NCBI GenBank assembly: GCA_046352935.1
Contig: JAXMGR010000001.1
Location: forward strand, 248,001-312,000
Direction of reading: 5' to 3'
Source: CAYWMY01 sp046352935
GTDB lineage: Bacteria > Pseudomonadota > Gammaproteobacteria > Steroidobacterales > Steroidobacteraceae
DNA length: 64,000 bases
Shown: positions 9,572 through 18,308 of the stretch, piece after piece
How the letters are laid out: the number at the start of each line of letters is the position of its first letter
How positions within the stretch are numbered: the stretch's first letter is position 1
Notes under the pieces: model-generated
Told to the model about the DNA's origin: nothing
Seen by the model: only the letters and a program-made list of their open reading frames with translations
The model's database searches: none
Translations under genes and position numbers: made by a program

Positions 9572-10527
9572 CAGCGCGCCCGTGTGCCGCCGTCGCGTTC
9601 GATGATGTCGCCGAGCGGTGCGTGCCAGCCGGCATCGAACCAGTGTTCGATCAGCGCATATGCGATCGACAGCGGCGGCGGCAGGATCGGAGTGCCCGCC
9701 GCGACCTGCGCGCGCGTGAACCAGCGGGCGTCCTCCAGCTCCGCATCGGCGCAGTGGATCTCCGTCGAGGCTGCGGTTGCCGTGAACCCGAGCATCAGCG
9801 ATGACGGGAACGGCCAGGGCTGCGAGGAGTGGTACACCGGTGCGACGACCGGGACGCCCGTCTCCTCGAACACTTCCCGTGCCGCGGCGTCTTCGAGGCT
9901 CTCGCCCGGCTCGACGAAGCCCGCGACCGTCGAGTAACGGCCCGGCGGCCAGCTCGACTGGCGGCCGAGCAGTGCGCGCTCGCCGTCCGTGACCAGGACG
10001 ATGACCGCCGGATCGATGCGCGGAAAGGAGTGCGCGCCGCAGGCGCTGCTGGTGCACGCCATCACATGGCCGGCCTGCTGCGGAACCGTGGGCGCACCAC
10101 AGCTGCCACAGTGGCGATGGCGCCGCCGCCAGGCGATCAGCGCGCCCGCGTAGGCGAGCAGCCCGGCCTGGTCATGGGGCAGGGTCGCGCCCGCGGTGCG
10201 CAGGTCGATGAATCCGGTTTCGGGTTCCAGGCACGGTTCGGTGGTCGCCTCGATCTCCGCCGCGAAGACCAGGCGGCCCGCGAATTCCCCGAGCAGGACG
10301 AGACGCTCGAATCCGATGCCGGTGAGCGCAGGATGCGCGGGATCCAGCAGACAGGCGCTACCGGGGCCGCGCCGGCGAACGAGCAGGCGGGAGTTCCACA
10401 CCGGCGCGACCGCCGCTTCGCCGCGCGAGAGCAGCTGACGCAGCGTGTCGGTGTCGCGCCGCGCGGCGGAGTGTCGCTGGACGTGGGGTCCGGCGAAGGT
10501 GTTCGGGCGGCGGCGGGACTCGCTCAT
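9568..10527 (-). CDS. nudC: NADH pyrophosphatase / RNA deNADding hydrolase NudC
   Basis: A 319-residue Nudix hydrolase. Zinc cysteines are at 140, 143, 158 and 163. The Nudix box is at about residues 203-225 (GFVEPGESL...REVFEETG). The SQPWPFPSS motif at about 235-243 separates NudC-type NAD(H) pyrophosphatases from other Nudix enzymes. The family cleaves NAD(H) to NMN(H) plus AMP and removes NAD caps from RNA. The chosen ATG has a GAGCGAGG ribosome site; the open frame continues 50 codons upstream without family features. It is coupled to the downstream TSUP gene. Confidence 0.93.
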   Translation of the reverse strand: MSESRRRPNTFAGPHVQRHSAARRDTDTLRQLLSRGEAAVAPVWNSRLLVRRRGPGSACLLDPAHPALTGIGFERLVLLGEFAGRLVFAAEIEATTEPCLEPETGFIDLRTAGATLPHDQAGLLAYAGALIAWRRRHRHCGSCGAPTVPQQAGHVMACTSSACGAHSFPRIDPAVIVLVTDGERALLGRQSSWPPGRYSTVAGFVEPGESLEDAAAREVFEETGVPVVAPVYHSSQPWPFPSSLMLGFTATAASTEIHCADAELEDARWFTRAQVAAGTPILPPPLSIAYALIEHWFDAGWHAPLGDIIERDGGTRARW

Positions 10528-10556
10528 GCCTCGCTCCACGCGACGGGGGCGACAGT

Positions 10557-11135
10557 CTAACAGCCATCCGCGCCCCGCCCGGCGCCGGGATGGCGCGATT
10601 CCGTGGAGCAGAAATCGCAGCGCAGACCGCGTGGCGCGAACGTCGACACCACGATCAGCGCGCCGCATCGGCTGCATTCGTCGAGCCCGAGCTCACGCTG
10701 CTGGACGAGCACCCGCTGCAGGTGGCAGGCGTGTTCGAAGGACAGCGCCGGCTCCGGGAACAGACGGGTGTAGGTTTCATAGATCCTGCAGAAGATCTCG
10801 CCCCACTGCATGTCGGGGACCGTCGCGAGGCGCGGCCTGCTGTCGCGATCGATCATGCCGAGGAGGCACAACAGCGTGGCCAGCGTCGCAGCCTGGCGCC
10901 GGATCTCGGCGTTGCGCAGGAAGTAGGCCGCCTGCCGCGGCGACTTGCCGCGATGCCGCTTGACGGCGGAATCGCTGCTCTCGGCGACGTACGAGCGGTA
11001 GAGCTTGCGGATGCGGTCGTCCGAGAGGCCGGTCCAGCCGCGGATGGTGTGTGTCCGGGCCTCGTGCCGGATGAGGCGCAAAGCGAGGTCCAGCCGCATC
11101 CGGTCGCGGGTGTATCGGTCGTCGGTCACGCGCAT
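10557..11135 (-). CDS. FlhC-like transcriptional activator (orphan)
   Basis: A 192-residue protein with the FlhC layout. The N-terminal helical region contains a helix-turn-helix-like GLSDDRIRKLYRSY at residues 36-49. The C-terminus has a zinc site with cysteines 154, 157, 173 and 176 (CSRC and CDFC), close to the CxxC...CxxC arrangement of enteric FlhC. FlhC normally acts with FlhD as the FlhD4C2 master activator of flagellar class II promoters. No flhD and no flagellar gene occurs in this window, so the target is probably different or elsewhere. The start has a GGGGAGA ribosome site. An unknown gene is transcribed divergently from 11249, sharing a 113-base AT-richer intergenic region. Confidence 0.8.
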   Translation of the reverse strand: MRVTDDRYTRDRMRLDLALRLIRHEARTHTIRGWTGLSDDRIRKLYRSYVAESSDSAVKRHRGKSPRQAAYFLRNAEIRRQAATLATLLCLLGMIDRDSRPRLATVPDMQWGEIFCRIYETYTRLFPEPALSFEHACHLQRVLVQQRELGLDECSRCGALIVVSTFAPRGLRCDFCSTESRHPGAGRGADGC

Positions 11136-11248
11136 CTCGGTCTCCCCGTTGTCGTCGTCTTGTGGTTATGGCATTTTTATACCACTTTCTGGATGCCACT
11201 TTGCAGCTGCGCCGTTGCAGCATATGCGCCGGGTCCAGGGAGAAAGTC

Positions 11249-11932
11249 ATGCCAGTACAGGACACGATGGCACTGATGCCGCCGGTCGGCGCCGCGACGT
11301 GGAGCCCGCGAGACCTGCCGGGCAGGCGCGTCCTCGCGTCGCTGCGGGCGGCGAATCTCGCATTTCTCGAGCTGCTCGGCGGTTCGGGATCGACCGGCAT
11401 TGCCACGGTCTGCGGCGTCCCGGCACCCTACGCGCATCGCTTCGCCGCACGGCCGGAGGCCAGTCAGGCCGTGGCAGGCGCGCTGCCCTTCACGCTCTTC
11501 GACCTGCGGTTCCGCGACGAGCCCTTCTGGCGCTCCGCTGTCGCCGGCTCTGCCGCGGTCCAGGACGCCACCGCAGCTCCGGGCGCGCACCCGGGGGCGC
11601 TCTCCTTCGCGCGCGTGGCGCTCGTGTTCGCCTGGCACGCCGTGGACGTCTGCGCGCCGTCGGCGGTGCTGGCCCTGGGCACCTCGGACGGAGTCCTGAG
11701 GCTGGTCGGCGACCTTCCGCTCGCTTCGATCGAACCGTTGTCGCACCGTCTTGCGCCGGCCCTCGCCGCGCGTTTCGTCGAGCGCGACCTGTTCTGGCAG
11801 CGGCTCACGGATTGCCTCCGGGAGCCGGATCCGCGCCAGCTGGAGCGCGTGTGCCTGCTCGGGCTCCAGCTGCACGGCACGGACAGCGCCCGGGGGCAGC
11901 AGCTCCAGCGGCGTGTGCGCCGCGAGTCCTGA
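11249..11932 (+). CDS. Uncharacterised protein divergent from FlhC-like regulator
   Basis: A 227-residue protein I do not recognise. It has no signal peptide or membrane span. It is alanine- and leucine-rich with aromatic clusters (FTLFDLRFRDEPFW near residues 80-95 and FARVALVFAWHAVDV near 115-130), suggesting a compact soluble fold. The ATG was chosen because an AGGGAGA ribosome site lies 5-10 bases upstream; the frame remains open for 29 codons further without such a site. The divergent arrangement with the FlhC-like gene across 113 bases suggests it could be a regulatory target or functional partner; this is inference. Base and codon use match the neighbours. Confidence 0.65.
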   Translation: MPVQDTMALMPPVGAATWSPRDLPGRRVLASLRAANLAFLELLGGSGSTGIATVCGVPAPYAHRFAARPEASQAVAGALPFTLFDLRFRDEPFWRSAVAGSAAVQDATAAPGAHPGALSFARVALVFAWHAVDVCAPSAVLALGTSDGVLRLVGDLPLASIEPLSHRLAPALAARFVERDLFWQRLTDCLREPDPRQLERVCLLGLQLHGTDSARGQQLQRRVRRES

Positions 11933-12109
11933 CGCGACCGGCCGCTCCTGTGGCCGGCGACGCTGCCGGCGTATCGTCTGCGTCCCGCGCATCGACGCAG
12001 AACCAGCCGTCGCAGGCATCGTCTACCGCGTCGCGTCGCCGGTTGCCCGTCCGGAGGCGCGCGATTAACCTTCTTCGCGCCGCGTACCGCGGTCCGACGC
12101 CGGACCCCC

Positions 12110-13048
12110 ATGCAAGCGCTCTGCATCCGCAACCTGACCAAGACCTACCGGAACGGCGTCCAGGCGCTCAAGGGCATCGATCTCGACGTCGACGAGGGTG
12201 AGTTCTTCGCGCTGCTGGGCCCGAACGGAGCCGGCAAGACCACCGCGATCGGCATCGTGATGTCGCTCGTGAACAAGTCGTCGGGCAGCGTGCGGGTCTT
12301 CGGGCACGACATCGAGACCGAACTCGAGGCCGCCAAGGCCTGCATCGGACTCGTGCCGCAGGAAATCAACTTCAACGTCTTCGAGACACCGCTCACGATC
12401 GTCACCAACCAGGCGGGCTTCTACGGCATCCCGCGCAGGCGCGCGCAGGAACGCGCGGAGCAGTGCCTGCGCGCGCTGCAGCTCTGGGACAAGCGCAATT
12501 CGATCGCGCGTTCGCTGTCCGGCGGCATGAAACGCCGTCTCATGATCGCGCGCGCGCTCGTGCACGAACCGCGCCTGCTCGTCCTCGACGAGCCGACCGC
12601 CGGCGTGGACATCGAGAACCGCCGGTCCATGTGGGAGCTGCTGCGCGAGACCAACCAGGGCGGCACGACGATCATCCTGACCACGCACTACCTCGAGGAG
12701 GCGGAGAACCTCTGCCGGCACGTGGCCATCATCGACGGCGGGCGCATCATCGAGAACGACACCATGGGCGGCGTGATCCGCAAGCTGCACCAGGAGACCT
12801 TCGTGCTCAACCTGCGCGAGCCGCTCGCGACTCCGCCCCTCATCGAGGGTTTCGTGCTGCGCCTCGCCGACGAGCAGACGGTCGAGGTCGAAGTGTCGCG
12901 CGATCAGACGCTGAACCAGGTCTTCGCCGCACTGTCGGCCCGTGGCGTCGACGTGGTCAGCATGCGCAACAAGGTCAACCGGCTCGAGGAGCTGTTCATG
13001 CGGCTCGTCGAGAACCGCGGGGCCGAGGCGGCAGGCGGTGCTGCATGA
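12110..13048 (+). CDS. yadG: ABC transporter ATPase, YadG type
   Basis: A 312-residue ABC-2 family ATPase. The Walker A is GPNGAGKTT at about residues 39-47, the signature LSGGMKRR is near 138-145, and Walker B LLVLDEPTAGVD is near 158-169. The C-terminal extension of about 80 residues is typical of DrrA/YadG-like exporters. It powers the permease encoded next, whose ATG overlaps this stop. Such pairs export drugs, lipids or polysaccharide precursors; the substrate of YadGH is unknown. No strong ribosome site precedes the ATG. The 177 bases upstream hold a small inverted repeat around a GGCC core and nothing else I can support. Confidence 0.92.
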   Translation: MQALCIRNLTKTYRNGVQALKGIDLDVDEGEFFALLGPNGAGKTTAIGIVMSLVNKSSGSVRVFGHDIETELEAAKACIGLVPQEINFNVFETPLTIVTNQAGFYGIPRRRAQERAEQCLRALQLWDKRNSIARSLSGGMKRRLMIARALVHEPRLLVLDEPTAGVDIENRRSMWELLRETNQGGTTIILTTHYLEEAENLCRHVAIIDGGRIIENDTMGGVIRKLHQETFVLNLREPLATPPLIEGFVLRLADEQTVEVEVSRDQTLNQVFAALSARGVDVVSMRNKVNRLEELFMRLVENRGAEAAGGAA

Positions 13049-13818
13049 CCGGTTCGACGACGCGCATCGGCCTGCAGACGATCGTGCGCCGCGAGTTCGG
13101 CCGGATCATCCGCATCTGGGGGCAGACGCTGATCCCGCCCGGGGTCACGGCGACGCTGTACTTCATCGTCTTCGGCAGCCTGATCGGCGGGCGGATCGGC
13201 GCCGTGAACGGCTACACGTACACGCAGTTCATCGCGCCGGGGCTCATCATGATGGCGGTGATCACGAACTCCTACGGCAATGTCGTGTCGAGTTTCTTCG
13301 GCGCGAAGTTCGGCAAGCACATCGAGGAACTGCTGGTCGCGCCGCTGCCGTCCTGGACCATCGTGCTGGGCTATGTCGGTGGCGGTGTCGTGCGCGGCCT
13401 GCTCGTCGGAGTCGTGGTCACGGGCGTGACCCTGTTTTTCACGCACCTGCACGTCGAGCACCCGCTGATCGTGGCGAGTTCCGTGCTGCTCACCTCGGTC
13501 GTGTTCTCGCTGGGCGGCTTCATCAACGCCGTGTTCGCCAGGAACTTCGACCAGATCACCTGGTTCCCGACCTTCGTGCTGACGCCGCTCGTGTACCTGG
13601 GCGGCGTGTTCTACTCGGTGAAGATGCTGCCGCCGTGGGCCGAGGCCGTCTCCCACGCCAACCCGATCCTGTACATGGTCAACGCCTTCCGTTTCGGCTT
13701 CATGGGTGTCGCCGACGTACCGGTGACGCTCGCCTACCTGATCATCTGCCTGGCGGCCCTGGTGCTGTTCGTCGTGGCCGTCACGCTGATGAACCGGGGA
13801 GTCGGTATCCGGGACTGA
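13045..13818 (+). CDS. yadH: ABC-2 type permease, YadH type
   Basis: A 257-residue ABC-2 membrane protein with six hydrophobic segments and the conserved GxGP-like stretch (APGLIMMAVITNSYGN near residues 64-80). It also has the FARNFDQITWFPTFVLTPLVYLGGVFYS region of YadH-type permeases, given here as two adjacent motifs (residues about 165-180 and 181-195). It pairs with the ATPase at 12110 and starts inside that gene's stop codon (ATGA), which enforces balanced synthesis. The exporter's substrate is not evident. Confidence 0.92.
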   Translation: MTGSTTRIGLQTIVRREFGRIIRIWGQTLIPPGVTATLYFIVFGSLIGGRIGAVNGYTYTQFIAPGLIMMAVITNSYGNVVSSFFGAKFGKHIEELLVAPLPSWTIVLGYVGGGVVRGLLVGVVVTGVTLFFTHLHVEHPLIVASSVLLTSVVFSLGGFINAVFARNFDQITWFPTFVLTPLVYLGGVFYSVKMLPPWAEAVSHANPILYMVNAFRFGFMGVADVPVTLAYLIICLAALVLFVVAVTLMNRGVGIRD

Positions 13819-13840
13819 GTGGTTCGCGCGCCGGGCGCCA

Positions 13841-14509
13841 TCACTTCTGCGCCCACTGTCCCGTCGCGTTGCGGTACCACCAGCCCGAACGCGCCTTGGC
13901 GACCCAGCGCTGACCGAAAGTCGCACGGATGTCGGCCTCCCATTCGGGATGGCCGTTCGTGCGCGCGATCTCCGCATAGAGAGCGGCGCGATCGGCATTC
14001 TCGTCGGACACCAGTTTCCGGACCGCTGTGCGCTCGGGCAACGGCACCGCATTCGGGTCGCGCAGCTCCACCATGCCGTCCTGGGTCAGCCCGACCGCGC
14101 CCGAGAGATAATGTTTCTCGAGCTGCGCGTGGCGCGCCTCCATCGAGGCCGTCAGCTGGCGGATCGCGGGTGAGGTGACGTCCAGGTCCGCCTGCGCCGC
14201 AGCGACCGGTATCACCACATCCAGCGCTGCGCGCGACCCTGCGAGCAGGACGCGCGGCAGTCCGCCGGGCGTCATCAGCGACGACTGCGGATTACCGCCC
14301 GTCGGTGCAGGAGCCGGCGCTGGTGCAGGTGCTGGTGCCGGCGCTGCCGCCGGTGCTGCCGCCGCCGGTGCCTCCTTGCCCCAGACATCCTCGATGATCC
14401 GGTCGGCCGCCTTCTCGGCAGCGGCGGCCGGGAAGTACACGTTGATGGTGACGCAGGAAGCGAGCGCGATGGCGATGGTCACGAGGGTGGTGCGCAGGCA
14501 GCAGGTCAT
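13841..14509 (-). CDS. DUF1318 (YdbL-like) lipoprotein with Ala-Pro linker
   Basis: A 222-residue putative lipoprotein. The N-terminus has a short signal peptide with lipobox ALASC; the mature protein would begin CVTINVYFP. A family motif AAAEKAADRIIEDVWG follows, then an alanine-proline repeat (residues about 50-75), then a DUF1318/YdbL-like domain around residues 100-175 (SMEARHAQLEKHY...GAVGL). The C-terminal 45 residues resemble a small GWWYRNATGQW tail. In Escherichia coli, ydbH, ynbE and ydbL form an operon acting with TamB and YhdP in phospholipid transport. Here the gene lies downstream of the ydbH-like gene on the same strand, with a GGAGGA ribosome site. I found no separate ynbE. 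The mature N-terminus has a VTINV beta segment comparable to YnbE, so it may cover both roles; this is inference. Confidence 0.8.
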   Translation of the reverse strand: MTCCLRTTLVTIAIALASCVTINVYFPAAAAEKAADRIIEDVWGKEAPAAAAPAAAPAPAPAPAPAPAPTGGNPQSSLMTPGGLPRVLLAGSRAALDVVIPVAAAQADLDVTSPAIRQLTASMEARHAQLEKHYLSGAVGLTQDGMVELRDPNAVPLPERTAVRKLVSDENADRAALYAEIARTNGHPEWEADIRATFGQRWVAKARSGWWYRNATGQWAQK

Positions 14510-14673
14510 CGGGGATCCTCCGCTTGGGTCACGTCGACCGGCAGTCTGCCTGCACGGCCATGAACGCGTGCTGAATCGGTACGCGACAGTTTATGTTCAT
14601 CGATCGCAGTGCGCACCACGGTGCCGCCGGACGCCGGCGCCGTCAACTGCGGACAGCGCCACCCCTCGCCGGC

Positions 14674-16815
14674 TCAGCGGACCACGGGGCCGCCCGATGT
14701 CGAGATCGCGCGCAGTTGCCGGACCAGGCGGCTCCACGCGACGCGGCGCTGGCTCCCGATCACGTCGATGCGCGGCAGGCCGGAGCCCTGCACGATGTAA
14801 TAGCCGGTCCCGGCCGGCGCGACGCCATCCATTTCGCAGATGTCGTTGCGCAGGCGGCAGCTGAGTCCGAGCCGCCGGTAATGGAACTGCTCGAAGAAAC
14901 GCAGGAATCCGCTCTGCAGCGCGCCGGCGACGGAGCCGCTGGAGCCGCCGCCGATGCTGGAGAGATTCGCCACCGCACGCTGCGAGATGCGATGCGGCGT
15001 CTCGTCGCCGGGCGTCGTGAAGAACCGCGCGTCGAGGGCGACGGGGAGCCAGTTGAAGGTCTCGAGACCCTCGACGCGTCCCGAGAGGCGCCCCGTGATC
15101 ATGCCGAACGAGAAGGTGCTCGTCAGCTGCGCGAGATCGAGGGCGTCGACGTCGATGGAGGCGAACAGCTGCGGGTACTGGCCGAGCGGGTCCTTCAGGC
15201 GCAGGTCGCGGATCGTCACCTTGCCGTCGAAGGCGACCATCTCGAGGTTGCCGCGTGTCGTCACCGTGTCGCCACGGACCTCGATGCCCGGAATGCGGCC
15301 CGAGAGGGTGCCTTCGAACCGCGGCAGCTCGAGTGCCGCAGTGATGGATCCCAGGCTGATCGGGCGCAGCTCGGCGTCGAAGCGGACGTATTTCTGCGGC
15401 GTTCCCGCATGGCGCACGCGCAGCGTCTGGATCGCGAGGCCGCCGTCGAAGATCGGCAGCAACAGCGGATCCAGCAGCCGGAAATTCCGGCCGGACGTCG
15501 TGAAGGGCACGGTCGCGGCGCCGATCTCGATGCCCCAGATCCGCGCCGCGTCGAAATGCAGCCGCGAATAGGACTGCGACGAATCCCCGGCGATCGCCAG
15601 GTCGCGCCGCAGGTCCTCGTCCACCCAGACCAGCCGTCCGGCGAGTCCGTCGAGGGACAGCGCACCCGTCGTGCTGTCCACGGTCACGCCGTCGAAAGTC
15701 AGGTCGAGGCGACTGAGGCTTCCCTCGTCGACATCGATCCCGCCGTGGATGTGCCCGGCCGCCTGCAGGTCCTTGAAGTCCGTCGAGATCAGTACGGGCT
15801 GCAGGTACGCGGGCGCGGCACCGGCCATGTCGAGGTCCGCGAGTTCGAGGCGCAGCCGGCGAAGCGGCGATGCCGCGCGAAGGTCGAACTCCCCGGTGCC
15901 GGCGAGACGGGCGATGGCGCCGTGTTCGATGCTGAAGCGCCGGGCGGCCAGGCGGCCCGAGGTGACGTCGATGCGGCCATCGAGCCCGATCGCGAGGTCT
16001 TTCCCGCCGAATTCGAGATAGACAGGGTCGCTGTAGACCGCTCCTGCATTCACCCGCAGGCTCGTCGCGACGTGCCATTCGTCCACGACCCTGTCCCGGG
16101 ACACATTCAGGTCCAGCGCGCCGGCGAGGTTCTCGGCCGCGTTGCGGCCATCGGTGCTCGCGTAGCCCGCGCCGTCGAAGTGCAGGGTGGCCGTGATGTT
16201 CGCCGCACCTCGTTCGTCGAGTGTGATGCGCGCCCGCGTGTCCAGGCGGCCCGAGACGGTCATGCCCGCGGGCAGCGCGGACGCCCGGCCGCTCAGTTCG
16301 AGGAGCCGGGCGATCGCGGCGTCCGCGATGTCGATCCCCGCATCGATGTGCCCGCCGGCGGCCGCCACCTGCAGGCCGCCCCGGCCGCCGGCGACCTCGA
16401 GGTCGCCGATGCCGGCGTGGTAACGCGCTGTCACGGGATTGCCGCGCAGCGACACGCGGAGCCGCTGGGCGCCGAGCATTCCGAGCGAGCCTCGCACCTG
16501 CCCGGCATCGCAGCGCGCATCGTCCCCGCGGATCCACAGCACGGGGCAGTTCACCGTGACCTGCCGCAGCTCGCCGATCGGTGCGGATGTCGTCATGTGC
16601 TCGACCCCGATCCGCAGCCCGGGCGCGGGTGCGTCGAGCCGGGTCGACGCGACGAGGCCGTCGATGCGCACACCCGGCGCATCGATCCGCGCGACTTCGA
16701 TCAGGATGCGGCTCGCGGCCCCGGCTGGACAGGTCGAGAGGCTCGCAAGAGCCAGCAGGAGTCGCGCCAGGTGCGCACCGCCGCATGCCGCCAGGATCCT
16801 GCAGCGACTTGCCAT
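14674..16815 (-). CDS. ydbH: YdbH-like AsmA-family intermembrane lipid-transport protein
   Basis: A 713-residue, beta-rich protein with a hydrophobic N-terminal segment (about residues 17-34) that could anchor it in the inner membrane. The C-terminal half resembles the YdbH dicarboxylate-transport-named domain (for example MITGRLSGRVEGLETFNWLP and the RYVQGSGLP-like YYIVQGSGLP). YdbH is one of the three partly redundant AsmA-like proteins, with TamB and YhdP, that carry phospholipids between membranes. The linkage to a downstream DUF1318 lipoprotein supports the call. It is a little shorter than the E. coli protein (about 880 residues). A second long frame on the same strand, offset by one base, covers the same region, but it lacks the hydrophobic start and the family features. 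Confidence 0.8.
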   Translation of the reverse strand: MASRCRILAACGGAHLARLLLALASLSTCPAGAASRILIEVARIDAPGVRIDGLVASTRLDAPAPGLRIGVEHMTTSAPIGELRQVTVNCPVLWIRGDDARCDAGQVRGSLGMLGAQRLRVSLRGNPVTARYHAGIGDLEVAGGRGGLQVAAAGGHIDAGIDIADAAIARLLELSGRASALPAGMTVSGRLDTRARITLDERGAANITATLHFDGAGYASTDGRNAAENLAGALDLNVSRDRVVDEWHVATSLRVNAGAVYSDPVYLEFGGKDLAIGLDGRIDVTSGRLAARRFSIEHGAIARLAGTGEFDLRAASPLRRLRLELADLDMAGAAPAYLQPVLISTDFKDLQAAGHIHGGIDVDEGSLSRLDLTFDGVTVDSTTGALSLDGLAGRLVWVDEDLRRDLAIAGDSSQSYSRLHFDAARIWGIEIGAATVPFTTSGRNFRLLDPLLLPIFDGGLAIQTLRVRHAGTPQKYVRFDAELRPISLGSITAALELPRFEGTLSGRIPGIEVRGDTVTTRGNLEMVAFDGKVTIRDLRLKDPLGQYPQLFASIDVDALDLAQLTSTFSFGMITGRLSGRVEGLETFNWLPVALDARFFTTPGDETPHRISQRAVANLSSIGGGSSGSVAGALQSGFLRFFEQFHYRRLGLSCRLRNDICEMDGVAPAGTGYYIVQGSGLPRIDVIGSQRRVAWSRLVRQLRAISTSGGPVVR

Positions 16816-16975
16816 ATGTCGCCATGGTCACCGATCCCCGCCGCGCGTCAAGTCTGCGGGGCCGCGTGGCGGCGACGCATCACGGTTGCCTGCCGGACAT
16901 GGCGTGATCGCGTATCGATGCAGTCCGGTGCCTTCGGCTACACTCGGCCACGACGGATCGAGGAGGGAGACTGAC

Positions 16976-18298
16976 ATGTCGGCCAGGCGGGCGCTGGTAG
17001 TCGATGACTCGAAGTCGGCACGCATCGTGTTGAGCAGGATGCTCGAGAAGTACGGCCTCGAAGTCGACTCGGCGGAATCCGCCGAGCAGGCGCTCGATTA
17101 TCTGAAGACGCACCGCCCCGACGTGATCTTCATGGATCACATGATGCCGGGCATGGATGGCCTGCAGGCCGTCCAGCAGATCAAGACCGATACCTCGACC
17201 GCGTCGATCCCCGTGATGATGTACACATCGCAGGAGGGCGAGCTCTACGTGGGTCAGGCGCGGGCGCTCGGTGCCGTCGGTGTCCTTCCGAAGACGGTGC
17301 GGCCCGTCGACGTGACCAAGGTGCTCTATCAGCTGAGGCTGCTGCCCGATCGCCGCGATACCGGCCCATCCGTCTTCCAGAGCGTCGAGGCGCCCGCCGC
17401 CGCCGGGTCCGCGCCGGCGGGGCCCGCGGCCCCGGATGCCGATGGTGCGCCTGCGGTCGGTGCGCTGAAGGCGCAGATCGAGAAGCTGCTGCACGACCAG
17501 ACCATCGAACTGCGCCGGTTCTTCATGGCCACGATCGACAGCTCGGCGCAGCGGATCACCGCGGAGCTCCGGCCACGCGAACCGGAGCCGCCGGCCGTGC
17601 CGGTGGCCGCCGAGCCGCCGCCCGTCGTACGTCCCTGGGGCTGGATCGCGACGGCGGTCATGTCGCTCCTGGCACTCCTCGTCGTTTCCTTCCTCTACTG
17701 GCAGTCGCTCGAGACCGCGCGTGACGTGGAGGCGGCACGTGTCCGTCTCGAGCAGGAATCCGGTGCGCTGCGTGCGATGCTCGAACAGGTGCGCGAGGCG
17801 GTCCGCGCGAACGCCCGGTCCGCGACGACGGCGGGCGGGCGCGTCGGCGAACCGGCAGTGCTGCACGTGCCCTATGGCGAGAACCCGCTCGCTCCGGCGC
17901 GCATCGAGTCGCTGCGCGCGCTGTTCACCGAGCTCGGACAGCGTGATTTCCGGGGTGTCGTGCGCATCGAGCTGCACAGCGGCGAGTTCTGCCTGAGCGA
18001 GGTCGCCGGCGGCGGGTATGCCCTCGCCGATCCCGCGGTGCCGGTGTCGAAGTGCGCGCAGGTCGGGAATCCCCATGTCGAATCGCTGGGCGCCAACGAC
18101 CGGCAGCCGCTCGCGTTCGCCAATCTGATCGCATCGGTCGGCAGCGAGTCGCACGGGCGGATCCAGGCCACGCTCGTGGATCGAGGCAAGCAGGAGCCGG
18201 CGGTGGATTACCCGGCCGGCGACAGCGCGTTGGCAGGCGACTGGAACCGGGCTGCGGTCGCCAACAATCGTGTCGCGATCGTCGTGACCGCGCGCTGA
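16976..18298 (+). CDS. Membrane-anchored response regulator with novel C-terminal domain
   Basis: A 440-residue protein. Residues 5-122 are a complete receiver domain: acidic pair D10-D11, phospho-acceptor D54 in FMDHMMPGMDG, T84 and K106. A Pro/Ala-rich linker and an amphipathic helix (about 163-200) follow. A single transmembrane helix lies at about 222-243, then a coiled coil (245-282). The final 150 residues form a domain I do not recognise (starting VLHVPYGENPLAP) with two cysteines. By topology the receiver would be cytoplasmic and the C-terminal part periplasmic. That is rare for response regulators, which normally end in a soluble output domain. An AGGAGG ribosome site precedes the ATG, and a TACACT -10-like hexamer lies at 16939-16944. 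No histidine kinase is nearby. Confidence 0.85.
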   Translation: MSARRALVVDDSKSARIVLSRMLEKYGLEVDSAESAEQALDYLKTHRPDVIFMDHMMPGMDGLQAVQQIKTDTSTASIPVMMYTSQEGELYVGQARALGAVGVLPKTVRPVDVTKVLYQLRLLPDRRDTGPSVFQSVEAPAAAGSAPAGPAAPDADGAPAVGALKAQIEKLLHDQTIELRRFFMATIDSSAQRITAELRPREPEPPAVPVAAEPPPVVRPWGWIATAVMSLLALLVVSFLYWQSLETARDVEAARVRLEQESGALRAMLEQVREAVRANARSATTAGGRVGEPAVLHVPYGENPLAPARIESLRALFTELGQRDFRGVVRIELHSGEFCLSEVAGGGYALADPAVPVSKCAQVGNPHVESLGANDRQPLAFANLIASVGSESHGRIQATLVDRGKQEPAVDYPAGDSALAGDWNRAAVANNRVAIVVTAR

Positions 18299-18308
18299 GG
18301 CGCGCGGC

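Noticed and set aside
11136..11248. A small FlhD gene beside the FlhC-like gene
   Set aside because: The 113-base gap is too short for a roughly 100-residue FlhD and has no frame.
14510..14673. Possible ynbE between ydbH and the DUF1318 gene
   Set aside because: The longest reverse frame starting at an ATG (14600) encodes about 23 residues without a lipobox.
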